Positions 35,501 through 48,139 of a stretch of DNA of 64,000 bases are shown piece after piece. Location: the NCBI GenBank assembly GCA_030549335.1, contig JAUKPH010000027.1, forward strand, positions 124,001-188,000, in the 5' to 3' direction. How positions within the stretch are numbered: the first letter of the stretch is position 1; each line of letters begins with the position of its first letter. Under the pieces are notes generated by a model. That model worked only from the letters and a program-made list of their open reading frames with translations. It had not been told where the DNA came from and searched no databases. A program made the translations under genes and the position numbers. The stretch is from Pontederia crassipes (lineage: Eukaryota; Streptophyta; Magnoliopsida; Commelinales; Pontederiaceae).

Positions 35501-38500
35501 TACAAAAGGTGATATGATATGCCACGATACGAAGTGACATGATTGACAGGACATGTAAAAAGGTAATATGATATGATATGATAGGACATGACATGAGATG
35601 ACTGGGTCATGCATTTGTATCTCATTATCATGCATTTGCATTACCCCTGCTATGTGAGAGTTTACCCTTGTATAGTTGAAAGACTTGCAAGGCCGACAGT
35701 TTACCCTTGTATAGTTGAAAGACTTGCAAGGCCGACAGTTTACCCTTGTATAGTTGAAAGATTTATAAGGCCGACAATTTACCCTCGCATGATTGAAAAA
35801 TCGTGTAAGGCTGACAACTTATCCCTATACGATTGAAAGACCTTACAGGGCCAGATATCTCAAAAAGAATTTTAAATTATTTGAAGTTAAGTGCCATGTG
35901 AATCGAATTGTGGAATCACATTCACCATTTGTATTCATAGGGCCAGCTCTAAAATCCATCAACCTCCCGGGTCGACAGATATCCTGAAAGAGATGCCTCT
36001 GGCCAGATGGCGATATGACATGTACAAACATACATGATTTATACATCCATGCATTCATGGTTGGTGCATTTTTTATATCTTATGACATGATAAATATTTG
36101 AATTGCTTATAAGTTATTGTTATATGATATATGCTGAAATAAAATAATAATCTTGTTTTACTCAAATGGAGTATGCAATAACATATAGGTTATGAGTTTT
36201 TGACTTACTGAGCTGTCGGTGATCCTCTATCAGGATTGGAAGCACTTTTGGTAAGAGACGTGTATGGGCCCAGGGGCGGACCCAAAGGAAAAAAAGAGAA
36301 ATTATATGGGTGAAAATTATAAAATTGATATGACTTCAAGCTCTTAAAGTCTAGTTCTAATAGAAATTTATTTCCTGTGATAGGATGTCTAAGTGAAAAG
36401 TTAGGAATTTTATACTATGATATGTACATTCTGTCAGGGTTCCAAAGTGAATCATAATACAATTTAATTCTGTTATTTTCTAAAGTCATTTTACACTTGA
36501 TGAATTCTTCTATCACTTAAAATTTATTTCAAGTGATTAGAAGTTATAGACTAATTCTTATGTATTTTACATTGAACACTATGCAGTTTGTTAGATGCAA
36601 AATGAGAATAAAGTGTTTGTTCTTATACGGCCATATGTTGTATGAATTTAGAAATTTATTAAAAGTTTTGTTTGATTACATGATATACGATATGATATAA
36701 AATTATATGTTATATGAATAGGTGATATGTGCACTCGTAAAGTATATTAATTGCTATGTGTACAATTATTTATTACAAAAGTGATATGATATGCCACGAT
36801 ACGAAATGACATGATTTGATGGGACATGTAAAAAGGTAATATGATATGATATGATAGGACATGACATGAGATGACTGGGTCATGTATTTGTATCTCATTA
36901 TCATGCATTTGCATTACCCCTGCTATGTGAGAGTTTACCCTTGTATAGTTGAAAGACTTGCAAGGCCGACAGTTTACCCTTGTATAGTTGAAAGACTTGC
37001 AAGGTCGACAGTTTATCCTTGTATAGTTGAAAGACTTGTAAGGCCGACAGTTTACCCTCGCATGATTGAAAAATCGTGTAAGGCCGACAACTTATCCCTA
37101 TACGATTGAAAGACCTTACAGGGCCAGATATCTCAAGAAGAATTTTAAATTATTTGAAGTTAAGTGCCATGTGAATCGAATTGTGGAATCACATTGACCA
37201 TTTGTATTCGCAGGGCCAGCTCTAGAATCCATCAACCTCCCCAATAGGGTCGACAGATATCCTGAAAGAGATGCCTCTGGCCAAATGGCGATATGACATG
37301 TACAAACATATAGGATTTATTCATCGATGCATTCATGGTTGGTGCATTTTTTATATCTTATGACATGATAAAGATTTGAATTGCTTATAAGTTATTGTTA
37401 TATGATATATGCTGAAATAAAATAACAATCTTGTTTTACTCAAATGGAGTATGCAATAACATGTAGGTTATGAGTTTTTAACTTGATCCTCTATCAGGAT
37501 TAGAAGCACTTTTGATAAGAGACGTGTATGGGCCCAGGGATGGACCCAGAGGAAAAAAGAGAAATTATATGGGTGAAAATTATAAAATTGTTATGACTTC
37601 AAGCTCTTAAATTCTAGTTCTAATAGAAATTTATTTCCTGTGATAGGATATCTAAGTGAAAAGTTAGGAATTTTATACTATGCTATGTACATTATGTCAG
37701 GGTTCCAAAGTGAATCATAATACAATTTAATTCTATAATTTTCTAAAGTCATTTTACACTTGATGAAGTCTTCTATCACTTAAATTTTATTTCAAGTGAT
37801 TAGAAGTTATAGACTAATTCTTATTTATTTTACATCGAACACTAGGCAGTTTGTTAGATGCAAAATGAGAATAAAGTGTTTGTTCTTATACGGCCATATG
37901 TTGTGTGAATTTAGAAATTTATTAAAAGTTTTCTTTGATTACATGATATACAATATGATATAAAATTATATGTTATATGAATAGGTGATATGTGCACTCG
38001 TAAAGTATATTAATTGCTATGTGTACAATTATTTATTACAAAAGGTGATATGATATGCCACGATACGAAGTGACATGATTGACAGGACATGTAAAAAGGT
38101 AATATGATATGATATGATAGGACATGACATGAGATGACTGGGTCATGCATTTGTATCTCATTATCATGCATTTGCATTACCCCTGCTATGTGAGAGTTTA
38201 CCCTTGTATAGTTGAAAGACTTGCAAGGCCGACAGTTTACCCTTGTATAGTTGAAAGACTTGCAAGGCCGACAATTTACCCTCGCATGATTGAAAAATCG
38301 TGTAAGGCTGACAACTTATCCCTATATGATTGAAAGACCTTACAGGGCCAGATATCCCAAAAAGAATTTTAAATTATTTGAAGTTAAGTGCCATGTGAAT
38401 CGAATTGTGGAATCACACTCACCATTTGTATTCGCAGGGCCAGCTCTAGATTCCATCAACCTCCTGGGTCGACAGATATCCCTGAAAGAGATGCCTCTGG

Positions 38501-38685
38501 CCAGATGGCGATATGACATGTACAAACATACAGGATTTATACATCCATGCATTCATGGTTGGTGCATTTTTTATATCTTATGACATGATAAAGATTTGAA
38601 TTGCTTATAAGTTATTGTTATATGATATATACTGAAATAAAATAATAATCTTGTTTTACTCAATTGGAGTATGCAATAACATGTA
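32502..38685 (+). repeat. Tandem array, five copies of a ~1.27-kb unit in A-B-A-B-A order
   Basis: Units begin (GGTGAAAATTATAAAATTG) at 32,502, 33,773, 35,036, 36,309 and 37,572, giving periods of 1,271, 1,263, 1,273 and 1,263. The fifth is cut short at about 38,685. Copies 1 and 3 share features (CATGCATTTG, GACAGGACATG, GAGCTGTCGGTG), copies 2 and 4 share others (CATGTATTTG, GATGGGACATG, absence of GAGCTGTCGGTG), and copy 5 follows the A type where it can be compared. So the repeating block is a ~2,536-bp dimer. Copies of the same type are nearly identical. Each unit holds a 39-bp minisatellite. No protein family is recognised; the small ORFs in each unit come from the minisatellite. Confidence 0.93.
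33124..33317 (+). repeat. 39-bp minisatellite (first of five such blocks)
   Basis: The core TTTACCCTTGTATAGTTGAA plus AGACTTGCAAGGCCGACAG repeats about three times cleanly and then twice more diverged. Because 39 is a multiple of three, the frame stays open and gives a 13-residue peptide repeat (VYPCIVERLARPT). The same block recurs at about 34,397, 35,660, 36,933 and 38,196; the last has one unit fewer. Confidence 0.9.
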
Positions 38686-39880
38686 ATATGTAATACTACT
38701 TTTGTATAAGTAACGTTTACTTATTTTGAATGATATAATATCATATGATGTGATTTGATACTTTAATTTTGTATCTTTAAATGAACTATAGCATACTTTC
38801 ATAAATCATAAATGATTATTGGTAATAGGTCGCAATCCACGAGTTAAATTAAGGTCCGAACAAATTTGTTTATCAAAATAACTTGAATAAATATTTTGGC
38901 TGCAACACTTGAAATTCAAGGTGGTATTTCAATCTCATTCGATTTTTAATTCCATTAATGAAATTGAAATTTCTCATTGCATTGATTCACTTCTGTAATA
39001 ATTCAGACCAAAAGTTGAAATTTTTTTTTCATTGCTTCTTTACGCAATTCAAATTTATTATGTACAAATTAACATTTTATCGTGCACTATTTTCAAGTAA
39101 CGGAAATTTTCTTAAGTGCACTTTGGAGTACAATAATCCAAAAGGATTAATGATCATTTTATCTAACAATTTACTGATATTTTTCAGCTTCTCTACATTA
39201 CTAACGATGAAGACAGCATCAACACGAGATATCATTATAAGCCAGGTGGAATATATTTTCACAAAATATTTACGTAAACAAATAATAAGTTATCAATACG
39301 AGACATCCCCATGTTAACTTTACAAACATATTATTATGTTAAAATACAAAAAAAAAGCTCAATAATTTTGTTAGCATATGGATCCAAAGAATTGAAAAAA
39401 AAAAGAACCTATCCCATTTAAAGTACTCAATAATTTAAAGATGGCAAAAATTCTCGAGAATCGAAAGTCTCCATGAGGAATTCTCAATTGGAGCTCCACG
39501 AGAGCAGAAATGAAAGTGATCCTATTAGTTACTTCAGAAATCGGAGTAGGCATATATGCTCCTGATTCAAAGGACTTCGATTATCAAAATTAATATTTCA
39601 TTATTTTAACTTTAGCAATAGTTTAATGATTTTATTTATTAAAAAAATATTGTATGTAATAAGATAACCTTAGAACTAAAGTTCTCATTAGTTCTAGTGA
39701 AATTCTGATTTGATGATTTTGTAATCGCTTCCTGCTTGGAAGAGAACTTGCAACGAGTTGATTAGATGTTGATTAAGTGAGAACTTGCGAGTTGTGTTGT
39801 TGAACGAGAACTTTTTTGGACGAGCTCATGAAAACTCTTTCATGTTGACTAGAACTCAAATTCGTGTGGGATCCACCAAA
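38686..39880. other. AT-rich spacer, nothing recognised
   Basis: No gene seen. A 119-codon ORF at 38,958-39,317 has low-complexity hydrophobic content and no family resemblance. Confidence 0.5.
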
Positions 39881-39884
39881 ATAA

Positions 39885-41414
39885 TATCCTTGATGTTGTT
39901 TGACGATTTTGTCCGTCGAAAAATCATAAGAATCCTTCGGAAATAGAGGTTTCGATGGATTCATCGATCCAATCAATCGGTCGAAAAAGGTGGTGTCGCA
40001 AATAGTTTTGGTTGGTTCAAAAAACATTCGTCAAAAGTTCAAACGGGTGTATTCGTCGAAACATTTTGGCGGTTGCAACCGTCGAAATGTTCTGACGATT
40101 GCGACCGTCGATACGTTTCGGCGGTTGCAACAGTCACAAACAATTTTTAAAATATAAAAAAATTTGCTCGTCGCCGGTAGCTAGATCAGGCGGCCGATCG
40201 AGCTACCTGCATGGTGACCGATCTGGCTGGCTGCAATCGGATTGAGCAACCTGGCGGCCGATCGAGCCGCTTGGCGGTCGATCAAGCCGGCTGCAGCCGG
40301 ATCAGCCTCCTGGCGGCCGATCTAGGCGGCTACGGTTGGATCAGAGATGGAGATCGAGAGAAAGGGAGAGGAAGCCGAAGCCGAGCCGAAGAAGAACCGC
40401 TGCCGCTGTCGGATGAGAAGAGAGTCGGAACCGGGGGGAGGGGGGAGGGGGAGGGGGGAGAGAGCCGGAGGGCGTGAGGAGGTGATGGAAGGAGAGAGAG
40501 GAAAAATATAAGAAAAATTGGCGGGGAGGATGCGTGGGAATGAAATTAGAACTACCGACTGCTGGGACCATCGCAAAGTTTAATAATAAAATACTATTTT
40601 TACGTTAGCGATAGTTCCGACCGTCAGAATTTTTGACGACCCGAATTGTCAGTAATGATAATAATAAAATACCAATTATATTATATATTATGATATATGA
40701 TATTATAATATTTAATTATTTTTACGATTACTGACGGTTCGGACCGTCGAGACTTTCGACGATCCAAACTATCGGTAATTATAATAATAAAATACTAATT
40801 ATATTATATATTATGATATATAAGATTATAATATTTAATTATTTTTAAGATTACCGACGGTTCGGACCGTTGAAAGTTTCGAGGTCCGAACTATCGATAA
40901 TTATAATAATAAAATACTAATTATATTATATATTATGATATATAAGATTATCATATTAAATTATTTTTATGATTATCGAAGGTCCAAACCATCGAAAGTT
41001 TCGACGAACTGTCAGTAATTATAGTAATAAAATATTAATTATATTATATATTATGATATATAAAATTATGATATTTAATTATTTTTACTATTACCTTCGG
41101 ACGGTCCGAACTGTCGATAATTATAATAATAAAATATAAATTATATTATATATAATGATATATAAGATTATAATATTTGATTATTTTTACGATTACCGAT
41201 GATCCTGACCGTCGGAACTTGCGATGGATATGGAGCCGTCGAAAATTCTGATGCTCCAAATCGTCAGAAAATAAAATAATAGTATAATAAATTTCATAAT
41301 TTATTTTTTTATTTTTGATGGTCAGAAGTTCCGACGGATTATTGTTCGTCTCAAAATTCGTTACAAATTACGAAGGATTTTTATTCGTCGAAAAATTTCA
41401 ATTTTCTTATAATG
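39885..41414. mobile_element. Degenerate CACTA-type element related to the one at 11.2 kb
   Basis: The right end reads CAATTTTCTTATAATG, a decayed form of the CAATTTTCTTGTAGTG end at 12,865. The interior has the same order: GTCCGTCGAAAAAT words, a GC-rich GGCGGCCGATCGAGC core (40,170-40,500), then AT-rich repeats with GACGGT/ACCGTC palindromes. The left terminus is not recognisable and no TSD is found. It is clearly older than its relative. Confidence 0.65.
40655..41205. repeat. About five ~120-bp tandem repeats inside the degenerate CACTA element
   Basis: The word AATAATAAAATAC and its variants recurs at about 40,659, 40,782, 40,904, 41,022 and 41,124. Each is followed by TATATTATGATATATAA and a CGACGGTTCGGACCGTCG-like palindrome. 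Confidence 0.8.
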
Positions 41415-42590
41415 CTTATTCAGCAGAGCGTACATTATTTTCGACGAATTGACTTGCTCACCCAAAAACTTGTACTATTTTAATTAATTATATTTGAATT
41501 ATTTAATATATTTTGGGTATTTTATTAATTTATTCAGAGAAGTTTTTATTACTTTATAAATATTAATTATTTTATAAAAATTTAAAATCTTCACGAGTAA
41601 CTGAGGTCCGTTAAAGATAAAATTAGTCCCTGCCAAAGCATCGAAATCAGGACGGGGAGAGACATAGGCAGGAGGGCATGTATAATAAATACTTTTTGAG
41701 AGTCACATGTTGTCAAATTAACAAAAGAAAAACAATTAATCAAACAAAGAATTTCAAAGTAGGGATAAATCACAAGCCCTCGAGGGTGTAACAAAAATTT
41801 GTCCGATCTGAAAAGCCTGTTCAACCTAAAAAAATTAGAAGATCAAATACTTTTTAAGATAATTTTTTAGTAAAGCGAAATTGATCCGTTCAAATTAGGA
41901 TCATGCAAAAAACATACATAGAGTTCATTTTTATTTATTATTTTGTATTTATATAATTAATTCATAAGTAATAAAATTTTATTATTGGCACAATTTTTTT
42001 ATATAATTTAATATGTTCCTATGGAACTCTAATTTAATAGTTCTAGTAACATATCCTATATTTAGTTAAAATTTAAATATGTTTATATTAATCTTAATTT
42101 ATTATATATGTATAAAAATATTATTGTACTAAAATAGGAGTCCGAAATAAAAATCATCCGAAAAAATTAATCCTCTAGAAAGTGTTTTTTAAAATAGTTT
42201 AAAGGAAATTTTTGTAATTTAAAAACTGAATAAAACAGATAATTTTTTTAATCACTTTCACCCCTACGAGTCTTACAAATGCGTTTATTTTTTTGTTATG
42301 TATAATATTCTTTTAAATCATAAAAAGATTTATGCAATGAGATTTGAACTTGGATAAAGATATAAAACCTAAGGAAAGCAATTATAAAACCGCAATTCAT
42401 ATATCTAATATTTGAAAATGTTTATTTATTATATATGTTAATTAACAATGATTTTTATAAATATTAAATAAATAAAGTGTATGAAAAATATATGTGTATT
42501 ATAAATTAAAATATAGATATTATGTAAATAAAAAATACGGTACTTGTATTATATAAGTAAAATAATTTAAATTTTTTGTTTTTATTGGGC
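41415..42590. other. AT-rich intergenic DNA upstream of PRS4
   Basis: No gene or defined repeat. Short ORFs here are not supported. Confidence 0.55.
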
Positions 42591-42887
42591 AAGGGAACTG
42601 GGAGTGGGAGATTGGGGTTAGGTGAGCAAAATAAATAAAGAAATAAATAAATAGAAAAATAAACAAAAGAAAGAAGAAAAAAAGGGGAAAGTGTGGTGAA
42701 GATGCATCCTACACGCAAGATCGAACGGATGAAAGCAAGAGTGCGAAGAACGCTGTGTGCACTAATATTATTCCAAAATAGCGAGAAAGAAAGGGGTAAA
42801 AAAAAAGGCATCCTTCACACAAGACCGCCATCAATCTGTTCATCTCCGAGCAAGAGAGCGAGATTGACAGCAGTGTGTTTTCTTGCC
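42591..42887 (+). promoter_or_regulatory. Presumed promoter and 5' leader of PRS4
   Basis: A purine-rich stretch with AAATAAATAAATAG words precedes a less AT-rich leader that runs to the start codon. No single TATA box or transcription start can be picked with confidence. Confidence 0.4.
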
Positions 42888-45843
42888 ATGGAGGAGGAGA
42901 AGAAGAAACGTGCCAAGGACCAAATAAACCTCTTCTACTGCGCCGAGGCCGAGGGGCTCGCCAGGAAGGTGGCCGAGCGATCCGACACCATCACACTTAG
43001 AACCATCAAATGGAGGTCTACTTCTCGCCTCTTCTTCCTCTCCCCGCTGTAGTTTTCTTTCACACCTTGGGAAGCAAAGTACAGTCCCTCTTTCAGTTGA
43101 GTTTGCTTTTTTGGCAGAGATTCGACTTCTCGACATTTGGTTCTGGTCGTGGGGACGGGATTTTTGTTTGTAAAGATTGGATTTTTTTTTATTGTATCAT
43201 TCCTAATGTTATGGACATGGGCAGATGGATTAGGACATTTTTTAGGCGGGCTCTGATTTTTGTTTTTTTTTTTCTAAGAGCTTAGTTTTTCCACACCCAT
43301 TCTTCATTCCGCAATCACAGTAGTAGCACATGAAGCAATATGCTTTTGGGTCACCTGTAAATGTTTTAGTTGCATAGAATTGCATATTTGAACTTTTCCA
43401 AGCTGAAAATAAAATTTTGTAGTCCTTATTTTTAACATCAGTTAGGTTACCAGTATATGCTGAAATTAGTTTGTCTTTTAAAATTACCTGAAACTGTTGT
43501 TTAGATTGGAATAATGCTGTATTCCTTCTTCCATCAATCATTTTCTGTGTTGCAGGAGCTTTGATGATGGATTTCCTAACTTGTTCATCGAGGAGGCACA
43601 TGATATTAGAGGACAACATGTCGCCTTTCTGGCATCGTTCAGTTCCCCTGCTGTCATATTTGAGCAGATATCTGCAATATTCGCTTTACCAAAACTTTTC
43701 ATTGCGTCATTCACCTTGGTCTTGCCGTTCTTCCCTACTGGCTCTTTCGAACGAATGGAGGAAGAAGGAGACGTTGCTACTGCATTTACCATGGCCAGAA
43801 TATTGTCAATGATTCCTAAGTCTAGAGGTGGTCCAACCAGTGTTGTCATTTATGACATACATGCTTTGCAGGTTTTGATTAAACCTATCCTCTATAGGAA
43901 AAAAAACTGTATTTTTTTTCTTTTCTTTACTTCGTATAATTGTCTCATAGGTTGATCAAATTTATATTAGATTGTGTGCAACTGCGTCTTTGAGGAGATG
44001 CTCAAGTTTCTTTGATCTGGTGACCTTTTGTCAAAATTTTTCCAATGGTTAATGTTTCCATTATGTCACTGACTGGTCAATATTTTCTTTATCTGATATA
44101 CAGAAAAAAACTGCTCTACAATTTAGTATATATATGTGACAATACTAGGATATAGGATTTTGAGTATATCGAGCTTTTACCTACATTTGGGTGACCTATT
44201 TGTCGTACTTGATATAACTCTAAATATATGAGTTGTTTTCTTGCTTTTTGTTTAAGTTAGTTCTGTTACATTTAATTATTATATCTTCTAGATATATATT
44301 TGCTTTTTTCTTTGGTGCTTTTTTCTTTGGTTGTGAACTCTTTGTTTTTAATTCCATTCTCCAGTTACACTTTCCAAAGTCAAACAAATGTAATATCTAC
44401 ACATATGCATTGGCAATGTAAGTGATTTGTTATTATTGAGTTGGTTCATCCTTTTTCCGCAACTACAAGTCCGGGGTTTAATTTTCATTTTCATTTTTTT
44501 CCGATAGAGGATTTGTTATCTTCTGAATCTGAACACTGGATTCTATATAGATTTCCAAATTTTCATGGTGATTCCTAAAACCTTGTTCACAGATGTCTGA
44601 GTCTATCAAACATGTACTCAACACTACTAATTCTTGAAATGTTTTTCTACTTTTGATAGTAAGTGTACAGAATTTTAAATGAAAGACAATGTGTGTTACT
44701 TTTTGCACATTTGCTAATTCCTCCATATTTATTTCTTTGGATTACCTTCTTGTTTCTCAATTATGGAATATACTACAATCACAAGTATGAAGAGGCAAGA
44801 AACATGGTGCAAGTTCTTTGCAGCGATCTATTCCTGGCCAGCCTGAATAATTTATGAATTTTGTTATTTTTTTTCTTTGCTTTTACTTCAGGAAAGGTTT
44901 TACTTTGGCGATGATGTCTTGCCTTGCTTTGAAACTGGGATCCCACTGTTGTTGCAGCGGCTTCGCGAACTTCCTGATGCTGATAATGTGTGTGTTCTCT
45001 GTTTATTTAGCTTCCTTTTATTATCTCTCATAGTACCTGGAAGTTGGGCGGCTTCTTTGCATTCTTCAGAATACTTTGCTAACTGTTTCATCATATGTTT
45101 TCCCTATAGATTACAATAGCATTCCCAGATGACGGTGCATGGAAACGATTTCACAAGCAGTTAGTGGATTTTCCAACGGTTAGACTATTACTTTAAACTG
45201 CCGGATCCCATTTTTTTAAGTATCTTGTTTTGGATGGAAGAACCGGTCCATTTCTCTCATATTAACTTTCAACAATGACAGATTGTGTGTGCAAAGGTTC
45301 GTGAAGACGATAAGAGGATAGTTCGCATCAAGGAAGGAGATCCTAAAGGTCGACATGTCGTTATTGTTGATGATTTAGTGCAATCAGGAGGCACTCTCAT
45401 CGAATGTCAGGTACGAAGTGACAGGGAATACTCCATGAATTGTATAAATAAATCGTAATGAGAAATCTTGGTTCCCTTAACCTCGTAGTTTTGTGTGGAT
45501 TTGGCATATTTGCGTACATTGCAAGCAGAAAGTTCTGGCTAAACAAGGTGCTGGAAAAGTAAGTGCTTATGTTACTCACGGTGTGTTTCCCAAGCGATCG
45601 TGGGAGCGGTTTTTGCACAAGAGCAGTGGTACGTGCTTTTCCTTCAACTTTTTGTTTTGCTTCTCCGTAATTTGACATGTCTGGCTCTGATGACGTGCAT
45701 TCTTCTCAGATGGACTGGAACAACAATTCGCTTACTTCTGGATAACGGACTCCTGCCCACTCACTGTGAAGGCCGTAGAGGATAAGGCACCATTTGAGGT
45801 GCTGAGTCTTGCCGGCTCCATTGCAGAGGCCCTTCATATATAA
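42888..45843 (+). CDS. PRS4: Ribose-phosphate pyrophosphokinase 4 (class II PRPP synthase), 7 coding exons
   Basis: Makes 5-phosphoribosyl 1-diphosphate from ribose 5-phosphate and ATP for nucleotide, histidine and tryptophan synthesis. Exons: 42,888-43,015; 43,556-43,871; 44,892-44,987; 45,110-45,178; 45,282-45,410; 45,529-45,628; 45,710-45,843. All introns are GT-AG, and joined they give 323 residues ending in TAA. Conserved blocks: LFYC near residue 20, [47 protein letters not shown] before residue 148, [10 protein letters not shown] (185-194), the PRPP loop [13 protein letters not shown] (229-241), THGVFP and [14 protein letters not shown] at the end. The residues and length fit the plant PRS4 branch, whose members are described as phosphate-independent and cytosolic (PRS3/PRS4 type); I see no transit peptide. 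The start is the first Met in frame before the LFYC block. No defect is seen. Confidence 0.96.
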
Positions 45844-46222
45844 ATCGCAGATGCCGGGATCACCAGATTAAGCGGATGGTGCTTCGTGCGATGTCCTTTG
45901 ATGATCAGGATCCTATGACTTTTCTTATCCCCTTTGTTTATTTCCAAGTAGCGAATGTCCCAAAAAAATGGAGATTATGTTACAATGACAATGAAGAAAG
46001 GAATCCATTGAACTTGAAGCACCAAAACTGAGAATCAAATGTTGGATCTGCCCTGACTCTTTGAAGTTTAATTTGATCTTTTCTTTTCTTTTCTTCTTAT
46101 GTTATCATTTCACCAAGAAAAAAATTTCATATTCTTTTTCATCAGTCATTGCACAATTGTTTTCTCCTTTGCCTTTTTTTTTAAACATCGGACAAGATTA
46201 ATAATAAAGAATGTAAGTCAGC
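45844..46222 (+). other. 3' flank and presumed 3' UTR of PRS4
   Basis: T-rich sequence with no coding content. Polyadenylation-like AATGAA and AATAAA-type words occur, but no site can be chosen. Confidence 0.4.
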
Positions 46223-48036
46223 CTGTTACCGCCCAAAGCTCAAGCCCACCAAGATCAAATAATAATATCCTAAAAGCAACTCACTCAATTTCTCTCTCCT
46301 CACCGACCCTATGCGGTTCTCACCCTCAAATCCCATTTTTAACTACAGTAATCCCTCCCTCACTTATCTCACTCTCTTTCCACTCGGCCAGCGGCAATTG
46401 AGCTCTTGGATAACAACATCAAGGAAGGAGTGATTTGGCTAGGAGAGGAAGGCGGTCGACGTACCAGATTTCCCACTTATCACCATACGAAAATTATCCT
46501 AAACCATATATTCATCTATACATGGAGCATCATTTGCCCTAATCCTCCTAGGGTTCATATCTTGACATTTTTAACACATTAATCATGAAAATAAGTAGGG
46601 GTTAGCATATGAACGTGTATTCTGCTAATCACATTCACATATATAAATCAAATGAGCAATTTCATCATAACTAAACATAGATAACAAGAAGCATCCGAAT
46701 CTATACATGATTAATAGTAGAATAGTGATTCTCGTGAAACTTGAAGCATCTTAATGCAAACATGAGCATTCCCTAATCTTAACATAAAAGAAGACTTAAT
46801 TTGGCCTTCATAACCCTTAATCCAAATAACACTCATAATTAAGAGTTAGATTAGTGATTCTCATGAAACTTTAAATATTTTAATGCAAACATAAATATTC
46901 CCTAATCTTGACGTAAAAGAAGACTTAGATAGACCCTTAATGCAAATAACACTTGTCATTAAGAATTAGATCAGGAGTTTAAATCCTCTCAACATATGTT
47001 GTGAGCCTTAAATTCATATCTTCCTCCTCTTTCATGGATAACCTTAAATAGGATTAAAATATACAATATATATTGAATGATTGTATGTAATTAAAAGACG
47101 GATCGATGAAGGTGTCTTGTTGATGTCGTTCTACGGAAAGACCAAGACCCCACCCTAGAGTGAACAAGATGTGGCCTTCCAGAGATGATCCCACCTAAGA
47201 GTGGACAAGGTGTGACCTCTAATGAGACAAAAAGATCCCCGCCTAGCTAGTTTAAGATCGACAAGTCAACATGGACTTTTCAATCATCAAGATAATAAGT
47301 TGTCTAATTAAATATGAAAGATGAAAAGATGAATGATGAATGACTTGAGACATAAAGATAAAAATGATGATAAAGTAAGCACCTAAAAGAATGTAAATGA
47401 ATGTCCTCTTATCACATCATGTTATGAACGAAGATGTTAAAGTGAAGTAAGATAAGTTCATGAAATGTTTAGTATGATGTTAAATGATGTTATATGTTTT
47501 CTTATCTTGTCATAATGATTGTTCATATGCCATATAGTGTGCATAAGTAGTTCATAGCATGCCTACGTTCTATGTTTCTATTATGATGAAATGCACATGT
47601 CATGATATGTAGAAAAAATGTTATAGGATTATAGCATGCATTAACTCAACATACTCTAACGGAAGAAATTTCTTGCACCCCATAGATCCGTGCATGTATG
47701 ATGAGGCTTAGGCTCGACGACGAGAGCCTCATGATGACGAAATTACACATGTGACGATCGAGCCACAACCCAAGTTATTTAATATTATCTTATGTTATGA
47801 TGATGAACTTTTTAGAGAGTCAAGTATGTATAGTTTATGGACCTCTGAGTCATGAACTTTTAGATGAACTCATTTATGTATTATGAACTCTATGTTGGAT
47901 CTTTTGTTAGAGCCTATGCGTTCCATGAGTTAGTATGTTATATTGGAATTATTTTATTATGTTAATTGTTTTTATATTAGTATGTTTTCGTTGCGATGAC
48001 ATTATAATTAGGTTAAGAAGAAGTGAAGTAAATGTA
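46223..48036 (-). mobile_element. Probable solo LTR in minus orientation
   Basis: The left edge reads TGTTACCGCCC and the right edge ATGTAACA, inverted copies at their outer six bases. Order and style match a long gypsy LTR read on the minus strand, with a GC-richer block near its 3' end (46.2-46.5 kb). The bases outside (CAGCC and TCATT) do not match, so either the TSD has decayed or one edge is wrong. It contains no gene. Confidence 0.42.
46723..46970. repeat. Direct duplication, 129-bp period
   Basis: TAGTGATTCTCGTGAAACTT at 46,723 and TAGTGATTCTCATGAAACTT at 46,852 start two similar ~120-base copies containing TTAATGCAAACAT and TTCCCTAATCTTGAC/AAC. Confidence 0.8.
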
Positions 48037-48139
48037 ACATCATTGAGGGTTCGATCTCTAAATTGGAGTTCAATCTTGGGGCAATACATTTTTGTGGATG
48101 TGGTGCAAGAAGTCTTTTTTTAAGGAAAGTAGATTGTGG

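Noticed and set aside
33073-38333. Repeated 62-75-codon ORFs in the tandem array as a small gene family
   Set aside because: They arise because the minisatellite period is 39 bases. Each unit has the same frame, no known domain, and no sign of promoter or splice structure.
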